Positions 42,541 through 54,889 of a stretch of DNA of 64,000 nucleotides are shown piece by piece. The stretch is from Pogona vitticeps (lineage: Eukaryota; Chordata; Lepidosauria; Squamata; Agamidae), in assembly GCF_051106095.1 (NCBI RefSeq), contig NC_135787.1, positions 171,391,001 to 171,455,000 on the forward strand, in the 5' to 3' direction. Position numbers and translations under genes: made by a program. Each line of letters opens with the position of its first letter. Within the stretch, counting starts at the first letter, position 1. The notes under the pieces are model-generated. The model was given only the letters and a program-made list of their open reading frames with translations. It was not told the DNA's origin and searched no databases.

Positions 42541-42939
42541 ACAACACATACATGAAAACTGAAGTCAGGGAACTTGAAAGCATGAAAAAATATTTGGCCC
42601 TTGGGGAGGAAAAATAAGAATGGGAGTAAAGCTTTGGTGAAGAATTATAATTCTCCCATTACTGCTACCTTCTCTCATCATCCTGGGCTCCCAGCGTATG
42701 TTATTAAGTTATAGATGAGAAGTGGATGGTAAAGAAGATGGGGAAAATAAGCAAAGTTTTAATTGCAATTGTTTGAGCTGCTGTTCCTAGGTAAATGACA
42801 AGATTTTTAAATATAAATATAAAAGAAAACCACCCACCCCCGTACATATTTTAATGAGTCAAAAGCCCAGCGGCTATTGGTGCGCAGAAAGAGAGAGAGA
42901 GAAAAAAAAAGATAGAGAGAGAGCGCTTATGTGTCTGTT
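42541..42939. other. No gene found
   Basis: Unassigned; GA/A-rich run at about 42890-42922. Confidence 0.4.
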
Positions 42940-43110
42940 TGAAACGTATTCTACTGAGTTGACAAGCACATGTTTTGGAAACCATTGAAAAGTTTGGGTC
43001 ATAAATAGAGAAGGCAGTTTGGCTTCAATGTTGCTAGGGAATACCTGGCAACAAGCAACAATGGTTCTTTTAGAAGGTCCAGGGCAAACAGTGACCGTGG
43101 TAATGGGGTG
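42940..43110. promoter_or_regulatory. Candidate regulatory block with X-box-like palindrome
   Basis: GTTGCTAGG (43030-43038) and CCTGGCAAC (43044-43052) form an inverted pair (8 of 9) spaced by 5 bp, like an RFX X-box with a wider spacer. A CACATG E-box and SOX-like ACAATGG lie nearby. Inference only. Confidence 0.35.
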
Positions 43111-45799
43111 GGCTTAAGCGAGGCTGCATGCCCAAAGCCCCTCCACTCACACTGTGTCTCTAGCACTGGGCTGTGTTCCGGAAATTCCACACACAAAGCC
43201 CCCCATTCAAAGGGAGGCGGGACAATGCGTGTGCTTTTTGGAGGGAGAGGAGGGGGAGAAAGGAGAAGGCCTTCATGATTGTAGATGCTTTTTTGGAAGG
43301 AAAAAAAAATCAACTCTCCTCCGCCCCCCCCCCAAGAATTGAGGGAGGCCCAGAAAGTGCAAAGTTTGTAAAAGGAGTTGAAAAGGTTCAGAACAGAAGC
43401 ATAAAAGAGCCCGGGAATGCCCCGTGAATTTTGAACAGAGAGTAGAAAAGAGACTCTAAAAAGCAATTAGTGATGCTGCTCATAGATGAAGAGGGAGCCT
43501 GGAGGGAAGGGGGGGGGGAGGTATGAAGGGTTGGAGAGAAATTACACTCATTTAGTAAAGTACTAAAGAGAGGGAAGGAGAGATTGACATCTCTTGGAAT
43601 TTGTACAGTGAAAGTAGACACACAAATCGCCCTACAGAGCGTCGAACAACAGGAGGCTGTGCTGAAGTAAGACGCATGCCAAGGTGGACCTTTGGATTCA
43701 TTGGCAGTGCCCTGGCTTGTTCCTCAAAAGCATGCCGAGTGGCTGGTCTGGAAGAAAGTGAGGCTGCTGTTGTCTTCTTAGCTTGGTATTCCACACACCA
43801 GGTCCAGTAGAAACGGCAGTGGCTGAGATGCAGAGTGCACTTATGTGGCCGTGAGAGTCATTCTCACTGAAACTGGTGGGTATTCCTCTCAAGTGATCAG
43901 CCTAGGCTGAACCTTCATAGAAAGTCAGAATGTATACATGTGAAAGAGCTTCTGGCATAGGTCAGTGACCAAGACAGCAGAATGGAATCGGACAACAATC
44001 TGTGTGCAGAATGCCACAGCTGAGACATTTCTTTCCCTAGCACAAGCTCTGCACTGCCCAACAAGACTCAAAAGAGGTCTGTTTTTGATATTTTGGGGTT
44101 TTTAATAAAGGTATTTTACCCACCCTCAGTTTTGGATTTCATAAAAACAGAAGTTTTTGCTCATCTATCATCCAGCAACTGAGGAATGTGATCGTGTTCA
44201 GCACCTGTGCCAACGTTTCCGTGGTTTTCCTTTCCCTCTTCTTTTCCTTTCCTTTTTGCGTTGTGTCTTCTTTCAGTTACAAAAACAAGGCAGGAGTTGT
44301 CTTTTCTTTCTTTTCTTTAAATTAGATGCCAGCTGCTTTTGAGAGCCTCTACTGACCCAAGAGCCTCAGTCAGTAAATCCTCAAGAAACCCACAGCATGC
44401 CAAAGATGCTATCTAAAGCTAGAGGCCATTTTTTGTTGAATGTGTCTTAACTGTGAGCGAGGAGAGGTGAACTGAAGGTGTTGTCTCCGACTCCTCTCCA
44501 AAGGTCAGCTCTGCTACAGAGCTACCTTTCCCCACTGATCTGGGGAAGAAAAACTAAAGAAAATCCATTGTGTGTGGTACTGTAGAAGACTCATTTCTGC
44601 TGAGTGCACCACTAAGAATTAATAGATGGCAATAGGCCTTTGGTCAATAAATTTTCAATAAACTAAGATCATTCCAAAGAACACTAGTTTTTCCTCCTTC
44701 TTGTAACAAGATGGAGAAAATAACATGAATGAAATGCTTGTAAACAGTCTTCAGACTAGTGTTCATTAAAAAGGCAATTGAAATTAAAAAGGCAGGGTAC
44801 AGTATTTTCAAGGAATTGCATCAAGATATCGAATGGCTATCAGTATAGTAGACTGCTAGGAGCTGTTCTTTCTACTCAAAAACAAAAACCAAATATCAAA
44901 ACCAAGAAACAAACGACCAATAAGTTTTTTTTATCATTTTGGTTGTTTCTTATTTATAATCCATGCCACAGGGACCATAATTTCAATGTTGCCATTTACC
45001 AGGATAAATACTTTCAATTCAATTATTTTTTTATTATTCATTTTTTTAAAAAAACTCAAGAAGTTTCAACATTATACATATCTATTGTAAAGGATAACAA
45101 AAATTTAACTTGTCTGTATCTGCTGTTAATGCAGCTGTACCAGTCAATAAAAAAGCATTTGAACCAATTTCCTATACTGTACATATATTATCATTCCCTC
45201 ATATCTCCCTAACTTTCAGCTTTGTACTTATAGTGCTAGCCTTCTATAAAACTCCTTGCCCTTACTATTGAAGGCTTGGGACCAAACACAAACATTTCAG
45301 TACCATAGACAGCACAATGGACACTCACTTTTTTGTTTTTGTTTTTGGGTGCTCAGATTCATCGAAAGAGACGGGTGGATGTGGAAGGACTTAAGCATGA
45401 ACAAAAAAGGTTTCCAAAGTGGGGGGGGGAGCATAGCTTGTTGACAGGCAAATAGTTCTATGGGTGCATAGCTTGAAAATGTTACTGGCCATTCTGCCAA
45501 TTTTAAGATCTAGCTCTGGAGAAGAAGAATATTCATTTCAGTGGAATTGACATCAGATTATTTTGGACTGAATGGAAAAGGTTGCTTGCCGTTTGCCCTT
45601 TTTGAGAATTGCCTGCCTGGCTTCAGTGATAATTCTCAAGAGACCAGAGACAGTTTTTTTTGGGTCTTGTGTCTTAAAAGTATGGGGCCAGAAGCAGAGA
45701 GATGATCATGGCAAATAGCAGTTAGCACCAACCACATTGCTGCTGCCCAAACTGACAGTGTCAGAGTGCTGATGCCATTCTTGCTCTTCTCAGGCACAT
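43111..45799. other. No gene found; unassigned
   Basis: Contains G and C homopolymer runs (about 43323-43333, 43510-43518) and AT-rich sequence from 44.6 to 45.2 kb. The 144-codon plus frame at 44778-45212 is AT-biased and matches no family. Confidence 0.45.
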
Positions 45800-46318
45800 T
45801 AGCTCATGAGGAGAAAAATGACTACTTCGCTATATTTTTTGACCCCTTGCCCTGGCTGGATTGCACAAAGACAGCACTGGAACATGTCTGAGGCTCTCAG
45901 ATCTGTTCCACCTTGGACCAGAGGCTTCTCTGCCACCTCCTTGGAAGAGACACACATATTCTGTACTGCTGCCTGCTGCCCTTTCATAGGTGTGCTTGGT
46001 GGGGACACAGGAGAGGGTCTTCTCTGTGGATGCTACCAGACTCTGCAACTCCCTCCCATGGGAAGTTAGGCTGGCCTCCCATCTTTGCTGTCCTTCCACA
46101 AATAGGCACACACCTTTCTCTTCAGGTGGGATTTTTTTTAATGACTGGTGTTCTGAGAGGGTTTTTTTTGTTTTAAATGTGTTTTAATATTGATCTTAGT
46201 TACCATTTTAATATACTTGTTTAATTCTTTTTAAATATTTGTATACTTACTATTTTTAGCATTTAAGTACAGTTTTAATCATGTAAGCTGATAGAAATGC
46301 TTAAATAAATAAATAAAT
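45800..46318 (+). mobile_element. L2-like LINE 3' end, old
   Basis: GGGTCTTCTCTGTGGATGCT then ACCAGACTCTGCAACTCCCT encodes RVFSVDATRLCNSLPWEVRL, matching the 'RAFSVVAPRLWNSLPxEIR' C terminus of L2-group LINEs. It is followed by a T-rich 3' UTR and an (AAAT)n tail at 46300-46318. Confidence 0.65.
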
Positions 46319-46807
46319 AGTGTCATGGCTGAACAAGGCAGCTGGGTGACAGATTTCATTTGGAGAGGGGCTCATAATAGCAGTGCCCGGCTGCTTTTTC
46401 ATCTCTCTCTCCCTCCCACTCCTTTCAGAAGAAGCACTACAGTGGATGCAGGCTGCATTCCTGCAGCCTTCTTCAAATGCCTGCTTCATCTGCCATGGCC
46501 ACATTTCATACTGTATGCAGGCTCTGCCCAAAGAACATGATCTGATTCTGCTATAGCAGAACACAAACCCTTCCAATTGACCAGATAGGCGGGGTACAAA
46601 TAGAATAAATAAATGAATAAAATAAATAAAACCATGCAGAGAGAGACCGACACAAAATCTATCAACTTAACATACCTGTCTCTATATAACAAAATGTATT
46701 CACATGCCTGATGTACCCCAAAGGGGCCTAAACCTAATATAATAGTTCGTTGATATATAACATATTTACGAATCAAATTTTATTCCTAACTATATCAAGT
46801 AAACAGT
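46319..46807. other. No gene found; second LINE tail
   Basis: At about 46580-46632 GATAGGCGGGGTACAAATAG then AATAAATAAATGAATAAAAT is an L2/CR1-type LINE tail on the plus strand. The remainder is unassigned. Confidence 0.45.
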
Positions 46808-46818
46808 ATATAATGAGA

Positions 46819-48450
46819 ACCGCTCCACGGATTGCTGCCTTGTTGTGGTCAAGGGGCTTGAGTAATTCAGATACATTATGGGCTATGCCATGCAGGGACA
46901 CCAAGATGGACAGGTCATAGCGGAGAGTTCTGACTAAATGCGATCCACCTGGAGCAGGAACTGGCAAGCCACTCCAGTATCTTTGCCAAGAGAACTCCAT
47001 GGACAGAAACAAAAGGCTAAAAGATATGATGCAAGAAGATGAGCCCCTCAGGTCGGAAGGTTTCCAACATGCTATTGAGGAAGAGCAGAGGACAAGTACA
47101 AGTAGCTCCAAGCTAATGAAGTGGTTGGGCCAAAGCCGAAAGGATGCTCAGCTGTGGACGAGCCTGTAAGTGAAAGGAAAGTCCGATGCTGCAAAGAAAT
47201 ATACTGCATAAGAACCTGGAATGTAAGATCAATGAACCTTGATGAGCTAGATGTGGTCAAACAGGAGATGGCAAGAATAAACATTGACATCCTGGACATC
47301 AGTGAACTAAAATGGATGGGAAAGGGCGAATTCAATTCAGACAATTATCATATCTACTATTGTGGGCAAGAATCCCATAGAAGAACTGGAGTATCCCTCA
47401 TAGTCAACAAAAAAGTGGGAAAAGCTGTAATGGGACACAATCTCAAAAGTGATAGAATGATTTCAATACGAATCCAAGGCAGACCTTTCAACATCACAGT
47501 AATCCAAGTTTATGCACCAACCACCGATGCTGAAGAGGCTGAAATTGACCAATTCTATGAAGATTTATTGTCCCCCAGCTTATTTAACTCATATGCAGAA
47601 TGCATCATGCGAAAGGCTGGACTGGAGGAATCCCAAACCGGAATTGCCAGAAGAAATATCAACAATCTTCGATATGCAGATGATACCACTCTGATGGTGA
47701 GGAGGATTTAAAGAACCTCATAATGAGGGTGAAAGAGGAGATTGCAAAAAATGGTCTGAAGCTCAACATCAAAAAAATTAATATCATGGCCACTGGTCCC
47801 ATCACCTCCTGGCAAATAGAAGGGGAAGATATGGAGGCAGTGACAGATTTTACTTTCTTGGGCTCCATGATCACTGCAAATGGTGACAGCAGCCACAAAA
47901 TTAAAAGACGCCTGCTTCTTGGGAGGAAAGCGATGACAAACCTTGACAGCATACTAAAAAGCAGAGACATCACCTTGCCAACAAAAGTCCGCATAATCAA
48001 AGCTATGGTTTTTCCAGTAGTTATGTATGGAAGTGAGAGTTGGACCATAAAGAAAGCTGACTACTGAAGAATTGATGCTTTTGAATTGTGGTGTTGGAGG
48101 AGGCTCTTGAGAGTCCCCTGGACTGCAAGGAGAACAAACCTATCAATTCTAAAGGAAATCAACCCTGAGTGCTCACTGGAAGGACAGATCCTGAAGCTGA
48201 GGCTCCGATACTTTGGCCATCTCATGAGAAAGGAAGACTCCCTGGAAAAGACCCTGATGTTGGGAAAGTGTGAAGGCAAGAGGAGAAGGGGACAACAGAG
48301 GATGAGATGGCTGGACAGTGTCATCGAAGCTACCAATATGAATTTGACCCAACTCCGGGAGGCAGTGGAAGATAGGAGGGCCTGGCGTGCTCTGGTCCAT
48401 GATGTCACAAAGAGTCGGACATGACTTAACAACTAAAGAACAACAACAAC
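46819..48450 (+). mobile_element. RTE-BovB LINE with 5' end and internal deletion
   Basis: 1632 bp flanked by ATATAATGAGA (46808-46818) and ATACAATGAGA (48451-48461), 10 of 11 identical. It includes the 5' leader and the start of the endonuclease domain (RTWNVRSMNLDELDVVKQEM, then HRRTGVSLIVNKKVGKAV, VYAPTTDAEEAEIDQFYEDL). It jumps in frame near 47570 to the end of the polymerase palm (LSPSLFNSYAECIMRKAGLE, then LRYADDTTLM near 47669-47690). The C terminus TGPITSWQIEGEDMEAVTDF through GKCEGKRRRGQQRMRWLD follows, with a (CAA)n tail. A full element is about 3.2 kb, so about 1.5 kb of the endonuclease end and reverse transcriptase is missing. Confidence 0.93.
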
Positions 48451-48461
48451 ATACAATGAGA

Positions 48462-49339
48462 TGTAGACAATGTTAATGTAAGCTGAGGGTTTAGAAGAGG
48501 ACACAGAGAAAACTGCTATAGTGCAGGCTTGCACCAAACCATATCCTAACAGCAAATGCTCTGGGGAGTTACGTATAAGCAGTCATGCCAATTATTCAAC
48601 TTGAAAGAACCAACTGAAAGAACCAACATGATAAATTACTTTCTGGTGTCTATGCCTGCTTCTAGATTTCATTGCTGCAGACAGACATCATTTATAGGTT
48701 TGGCTTTTATCCTAAGCCTGCCTCCTTTGGACAACACTAAAGAGGAGATACTGAGTTATCTTTCCCCACTGCCGTTGGTGCCAGAGTATCTTTAGGTTTC
48801 ATTTCTCCGGAATTCATTCCAGAATGCCTAAGAAATAGGTTTCACTTTCACTTCTTCCTCTAGCAAGCAGAAACCTAGCCCTTTGCTTTCTAAGCTCTAG
48901 GCAGAAATGGGACTCTGAACATTAGGAATTATTATTACAGATATTTGGAGCTATCAAATTTAGATTCAGTATGTTTGGAACTATCTGAACATGGCATTAT
49001 TCAATAAATTCCAAATATTTTTGAATCTGAATGCACATTCCTAGCAGCAAATGTTCAGGGGATTTATAAGCAGCAATACCCACTTTTCAACTGGAAAGAA
49101 CCAACATGCCTGAGGCATCTGCCTCATTCTGACTAACGGCTGAGCTAACCTTGAAAGGAAGTTATGAGCAGTGTGCTATGTTTTATGGTAGTTGTCATTT
49201 CTATAATAAAAGGTTTACTTAACTTTTATTAGGATGTTGGGGCAGAGGATTTTTTTTTAAAAAAAAATTAGCACCTAGAATTTGAGAGGAAATAGAACAG
49301 CAAAAGTATTTTGAGAAATAATTGTTTCTATGTATCTTG
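48462..49339. other. No gene found
   Basis: Unassigned; the phrases GGGGAGTTACGTATAAGCAG (48560) and GGGGATTTATAAGCAGCAAT (49058) with nearby AAAGAACCAACATG suggest a diverged local duplication about 500 bp apart. Confidence 0.4.
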
Positions 49340-49505
49340 ACAGCTAGCATGGTGTAATGGACAGAATGTCGGACAAGAAATTACGAGGCCTGGGTTCAGA
49401 TCTCTGCTCAGTGATGGAAACTCACTGGGAGGTAGCAACAGTAAACCACTCCTTGAACATCCCACAAAAGCCAGAAGTGACTTGGTGGCACATAAGTACA
49501 ACATG
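49340..49505 (+). mobile_element. tRNA-derived SINE, second head type
   Basis: Head GCTAGCATGGTGTAATGGAC (A box), B box GGGTTCAGATCTCTGC, body GAAACTCACTGGGAGGTAGC, tail GCCAGAAGTGACTTGGTGGC ACATAAG (split). Same head class as 26930-27115 with the RTE-type tail. Confidence 0.75.
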
Positions 49506-49756
49506 TTGAAACTCAGAAATATAGAAAGAATAAAATTTGCCATTTGAAAGAGCTATGATTTCATAGATGCTAGTGGTCTCCCCAGCACTGCCGCTTGCAA
49601 CTCTTGCATGGGTATTTACTATGGCAAAATCATCATTGCTTTCAATTCTACTGGTTATGAACCTCAGAATACTCAGTAGGCTGTTCTTTAGATAACAGAC
49701 ATGGCTAATTATGCTGCAAGAATCTTGATGTCCTCTTTCATCTCAAATCCTAGGGG

Positions 49757-50595
<839 letters not shown>

Positions 50596-50598
50596 TAT

Positions 50599-50665
<67 letters not shown>

Positions 50666-51050
50666 ATATGCCACCCACACTACCCGAAGGTCTCTGGGCG
50701 GCTTACAGCATTTAAAATACAATAAAAAGGCAAAATAAAAGGGCAAAATAATTAAAATGCAATTAAAATATATATTCTAAAAATTGCCATCAGACCCACA
50801 GCTGATATTATTTCAGTTAAAATCCTTCTGGAACAGGGAGGTTTTGACCTGGAGCCGAAATGTCATCAGCGTCGGTGCCAGACGATTCTCAGTCGGGAGG
50901 GCATTCCATAGTCTGGGGGCAGCTGCCGAAAACGCCCTTTCTCTACAAGCCCTCCCTCTTACCTCCTTAACGGACGGCTCTTTCAAAAGGGCCCCCTGGT
51001 TAGATCTTAACTGCCAGGTAGGTTCATATGGAAGGAGGCAGTTATATCAC
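50596..51050 (-). mobile_element. L2-like LINE 3' end with (ATTT)n tail
   Basis: The (ATTT)n run at 50596-50660 is the reversed poly-(AAAT) tail. Minus-strand sequence ahead of it reads CTGTAAGCCGCCCAGAGACC, the usual 3' UTR form, and further upstream encodes AFSAAAPRLWNALPTENRLA then PTLMTFRLQVKTSLFQKDF, the C terminus of an L2-group LINE. Confidence 0.75.
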
Positions 51051-51054
51051 ACCA

Positions 51055-51240
51055 CCACGAGCACAACCTAATTCCCTAATTTTGGAAGCAACTTCCCTAA
51101 TTTTGCAAGCAAAGCAGGGCTGGGTCTGTTTATGTTTAAATGAGAGACCACCAGGAAATAACAAGAATTCCCTGCTAGGGCAAGGCAAAACTCTTGCCAG
51201 AAACCCTGGATAGGCACTGCCAGTCAGAGCTGACTGTTAA
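51055..51240 (+). mobile_element. 5S rRNA-derived SINE
   Basis: TTTGCAAGCAAAGCAGGGCT then GGGTCTGTTTATGTTTAAAT and GAGAGACCACCAGGAA track 5S rRNA from about base 40 to 100 (GGAAGCTAAGCAGGGTCGGG … GGGAGACC). The later part (GCCAGAAACCCTGGATAGGC) is SINE body. Not a functional 5S gene: the 5' third is missing and the internal promoter is diverged. Confidence 0.7.
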
Positions 51241-51569
51241 TGAATCAAAGGAGTGATTTGATATAAGACAGTTTCCTGTATTCCTCTGCTCCTATCAATA
51301 GGAACAGAGGAATACAGGCTTTTTTAAGCTTTAGATTAAGCCATAGACTCGTGGGTGCCTTAACATTCAAAAGATATGTAGATTTGGGGTGAGTTATTCA
51401 TATATATTTTAAAAATTTTCCCTTCCCTTCACCTTTCCTTTCTACATGTGAAAGTGGGAGCAGTGAATGTGGCAAACAGTAGGTGAGAGTTGTAAGAATA
51501 TGTGGTTAGAAAGATATAACAGGTGTACTCATGTGCCCCAGGACATAGCTTCTTGCAAAGGTCCCCTGA
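51241..51569. other. No gene found; short inverted phrase
   Basis: CTGTATTCCTCTGCTCCTAT at 51277 is followed at 51295 by its inverse ATAGGAACAGAGGAATACAG, a hairpin with almost no loop. The rest is unassigned. Confidence 0.5.
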
Positions 51570-51870
51570 CAGAAACATTCCTGCGAGCTGGCATCATTTT
51601 AATACTATGTATTAATAGCTCTAATTGATATATAACAGCTGTCATAGTAATGAGAAGAAAAAACAAATCACTTCAGCTGGTAACTATGAACTGTTCTGAA
51701 CACCTACAAATAACATTTGTTTGATTCAGTTACCAGCTTCTGAATTTCAGTGTCAACCCACCATAATCTAATTTCTTACAAATAGAACTTGCAGTAATGC
51801 AATGAACTATCGATTTATCTGTTTTCATTCTGAAATGATCCACACAACATGATTAAATGTCTCCAAGATC
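51570..51870. promoter_or_regulatory. Candidate distal enhancer with E-boxes and inverted repeat
   Basis: Two CAGCTG E-boxes (51636-51641, in TAACAGCTGTCA, and 51674-51679) of the type preferred by ASCL1. An exact 11-bp inverted repeat AGCTGGTAACT (51675-51685) / AGTTACCAGCT (51728-51738) surrounds a 42-bp spacer. Homeodomain words TTAATAGCTCTAATTGATAT, CATAATCTAATTTC and ATGATTAAATG flank. Non-repetitive. About 30 kb past the ASCL1 poly(A) site. Confidence 0.45.
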
Positions 51871-54562
51871 TTTTGTCATACTAGCGTGTTATTGCTGACT
51901 ATGAAGGTTGCATGTGTGTAACTGTCCTTTGTCCTGCACAGGCACTGGATTGTCCTGTATTATCTTTTCCTCTCTTTTTTTGCTTGTGATCTGTGCACCT
52001 GATTCGAAAATTGAACTCCCCATCCCTGCTGCCACCCATAGTACTACATCACAGGTAGCCACTATAGGTTTTTTCCTATATAGCATTGACAAGAACCTCC
52101 CCAAAATTCTCCTCCTGGGGCATTGCCTATTGGAATTATTTGCAACCTGCATATGATGCTTATAAGAGGCTTAGATGGAATGGAATTTGGGATTGTATGT
52201 CAATCACACAGTAGCAGCCAACTGCTCCCTCTCTGCTTCAGATTCCTTTTCTTGCCTTTTTCTACTCAGGGTCCTGTGTCAGTTAACAGTGTCAATGTTC
52301 TGTGGATGTTAGAGTCTGACAGTTATGGAGTCACCACTTAAGAGTCTGAGTGAAGTGTTTATGTAATCAGTCAATTAGTCAAATAATAAAGTTGACCAGT
52401 AAAACTTATACTGTGTAACAAGTAAATCTGTTTCGTTTGTTATTCTGATATATATGAAGATTTGTGAGTAAAATACATTTTAATTCTTTCTCAACACCAG
52501 AGTCTCTGACTGAATTTACTGAGACATATAGTGCCAGTTGAGATAAAACTAACAACAATAAAGGTAATAATAATAATCTGCTCTGTAGGCCCCTGTCCTG
52601 GAATTTTGTTTCTCTGCTGCGTAGGGGGAGTTTTTAAGCCATCAGTTTCCACTCTCTGCCAACACTGTGACAATCTAACTGCTGATCTACCTCTGTAAAA
52701 GTCCATCTTGAATTGCTCCTTTAGAAATTCCCATCCCTTCCCTGCAAACATCTTCCCATGCTCTTCTCAAGCTGTGTCTCCCACCATTGTTTTGTGTATA
52801 ACGTTTATAACTTTTGGACTTGCAGGCTCTCCATTCAAACTCAGATGGTACTAATGGCTAGACAATGGGCATGGATATGAGAAAAACAGGCCAGAATCTT
52901 GCTGTTTATTTATGCACGTATAAATTAAGCAGTTTTAATTTTCCATAACAATTTGCTTCTAACTTGTGATGCATTCGTTGTGTACAAAGTGCACACCCAG
53001 TAGTGCAGCAGGTACACTCTTAGTAATGCCACTGGTACCTCATTAGTTACCAGCAATTCACCACAGTGAGTTACACATCATAGTTTTCACACATACAAAT
53101 CGCTAGCAGGATTCTGGCTGTAATTTTATAAAATACAATTTATGGTGTGACACATTATTAATTTCTCACTCTGTCCGGCACATTGACTTGTACAGTTACA
53201 GTTTTTCTCTATTTGTTAATTTATTACTATCAGTTTAAGTCTTAACCACATAATCATTCTTCAGTCTCTCTCTTCTCTTACAGATCCCGTGCACTCTTTC
53301 TGTGTATTCTGCAAAACCTGACGCCAGAGCTTGAAATGCAACCTCATTTATATTTTGTGTTGCTACACTCATCTGTATTTTTGATGTGGCACTTGACATT
53401 AGCATCTAGTCTTTGAATCTTCTGATAGAAGGACTTACAACTAGGATAAGGAAAACTGACATGCCAAATGTTGAATTAGAGGTTCACAAAATTAATTTGG
53501 ATGGGGGAGGGGGACTCCCATAATCCCCCAATAAACATGGCCAGACCTTTCCAGGCCTTAGTCAAAGTCAAAATATCGCCCCTATTTTCACAGTGAACTG
53601 TAAAGATGGACCTTTTTTATCAATTACTGATTTATTGCATACATTTATATATATATATAAATCCTAGTCACTCAATCAGCCATTGTAAGGAAAAAATAGG
53701 ATCACCAGTTTCTTAGAAGAAAATGCAGAGTGGGGATGAAACAAAATATATGATGATCAAAGAAATAAATCATGCAAATCCACTCTCACTATGCTAAAAC
53801 AGAGCAAAAAAGAGAGGCCAGTGGAGGTAATCCTTTTTCCGAATGAGAGCTGTACGTTTCTAAAAAGCAATTCATGATTCTGGCTGTGTGAGGACCACAG
53901 CAATAGGCAAATGGAACTCATGCCTGGATGCACATCTCTCCATCTCTCCACAGTTCTAGTTTTGTATATCGGCAGGCACTGAAATGGATGAGACCGTTCT
54001 GCTGAAGAGACCGGGAGATCTCATGGCTAAGTAGGGTCAAGCATAGCTTGGGTTTCTGGTGACCTTTCCACCCATGCAGAAGCTGGTCATTCCAGGTTAA
54101 GACTGAGGTCACCAGCTTGCTTCTGTGAGGAAATGGGCACGGCAGGGGTACAAGCTGGTGTTGCTGATATGGATTAAAATATACCACACTAACAGCTAGG
54201 GCATGCTCTGAATCAGAAGTGTGTGGCTTCATCTGCGGTTAGAACAATGCTGGAAACATGGTCTGGACCAGAAGTGCGCTAGTGCATGGATGCATGTGTG
54301 TGTATGTACATGTAGAGAGAGGGTGGTTTTTTCTTTACTATAACACCCAAAATATCGCAGCTTATAAATATAGATATATACAACAGTTGTGTAGGCATGC
54401 AATAGCCCAGTTCCTTATATTGCTTCCTGATCTCCTCCCTTTTTCTTTCCAGCAGCTCAGCAGGATTTCTGCTATGTAAGTGAGCATGCTTTGGGGTCAA
54501 TTGTGATGCATATGCAACCAGCACCATTGCTGTAGCTTAGGTTGCTAACAGCATCCTTAGTT
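51871..54562. other. No gene found; unassigned
   Basis: AT-rich with no convincing reading frame. Some stretches (52990-53140, 53880-54200) are non-repetitive but carry no motif cluster that I would single out. Confidence 0.45.
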
Positions 54563-54630
54563 AATATAGAGGCCACCCTGGACACACGTGATCTTGTCTG
54601 ATCTCAGAAGCTAAGCCAAGTATTGCCCCC
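54563..54630 (+). mobile_element. 5S rRNA-derived fragment
   Basis: TATAGAGGCCACCCTGGACA then CACGTGATCTTGTCTGATCT and CAGAAGCTAAGCCAAGTATTG match bases about 5-55 of 5S rRNA (…CCACCCTGAACGCGCCCGAT CTCGTCTGATCTCGGAAGC). It stops there, so it is a SINE head or pseudogene, not a 5S gene. Confidence 0.75.
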
Positions 54631-54889
54631 AGAAATTTCTAGAGAATCTCCATGCCAGTTTATTAGTGACTGGCCTAGTCCGTTGGTCTGAAAACTCTCA
54701 CCAGAAATGTCTGCAGACTTATAATTTTATCCCTTTGAAGAAGGTCTTATGATATTGTCAGGGTGAAATGTATTGGACTTCTTAACTATGTATCGACTGA
54801 CATGTGGGGACAGCCATAAATTGGCATTATAGGTGAGAGCAATGCTAGAGGAAGCATCCTTTGCTTGAGAAGCTGAAATGTATTAAATG
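54631..54889. other. No gene found
   Basis: Unassigned. Confidence 0.4.

Noticed and set aside
44778-45212. 144-codon AT-rich frame
   Set aside because: Lys/Asn/Ile/Phe-rich translation typical of AT-rich non-coding DNA; no recognisable domain.
54563-54630. 5S rRNA gene
   Set aside because: Only the first half matches and it is diverged; the internal control region is incomplete.
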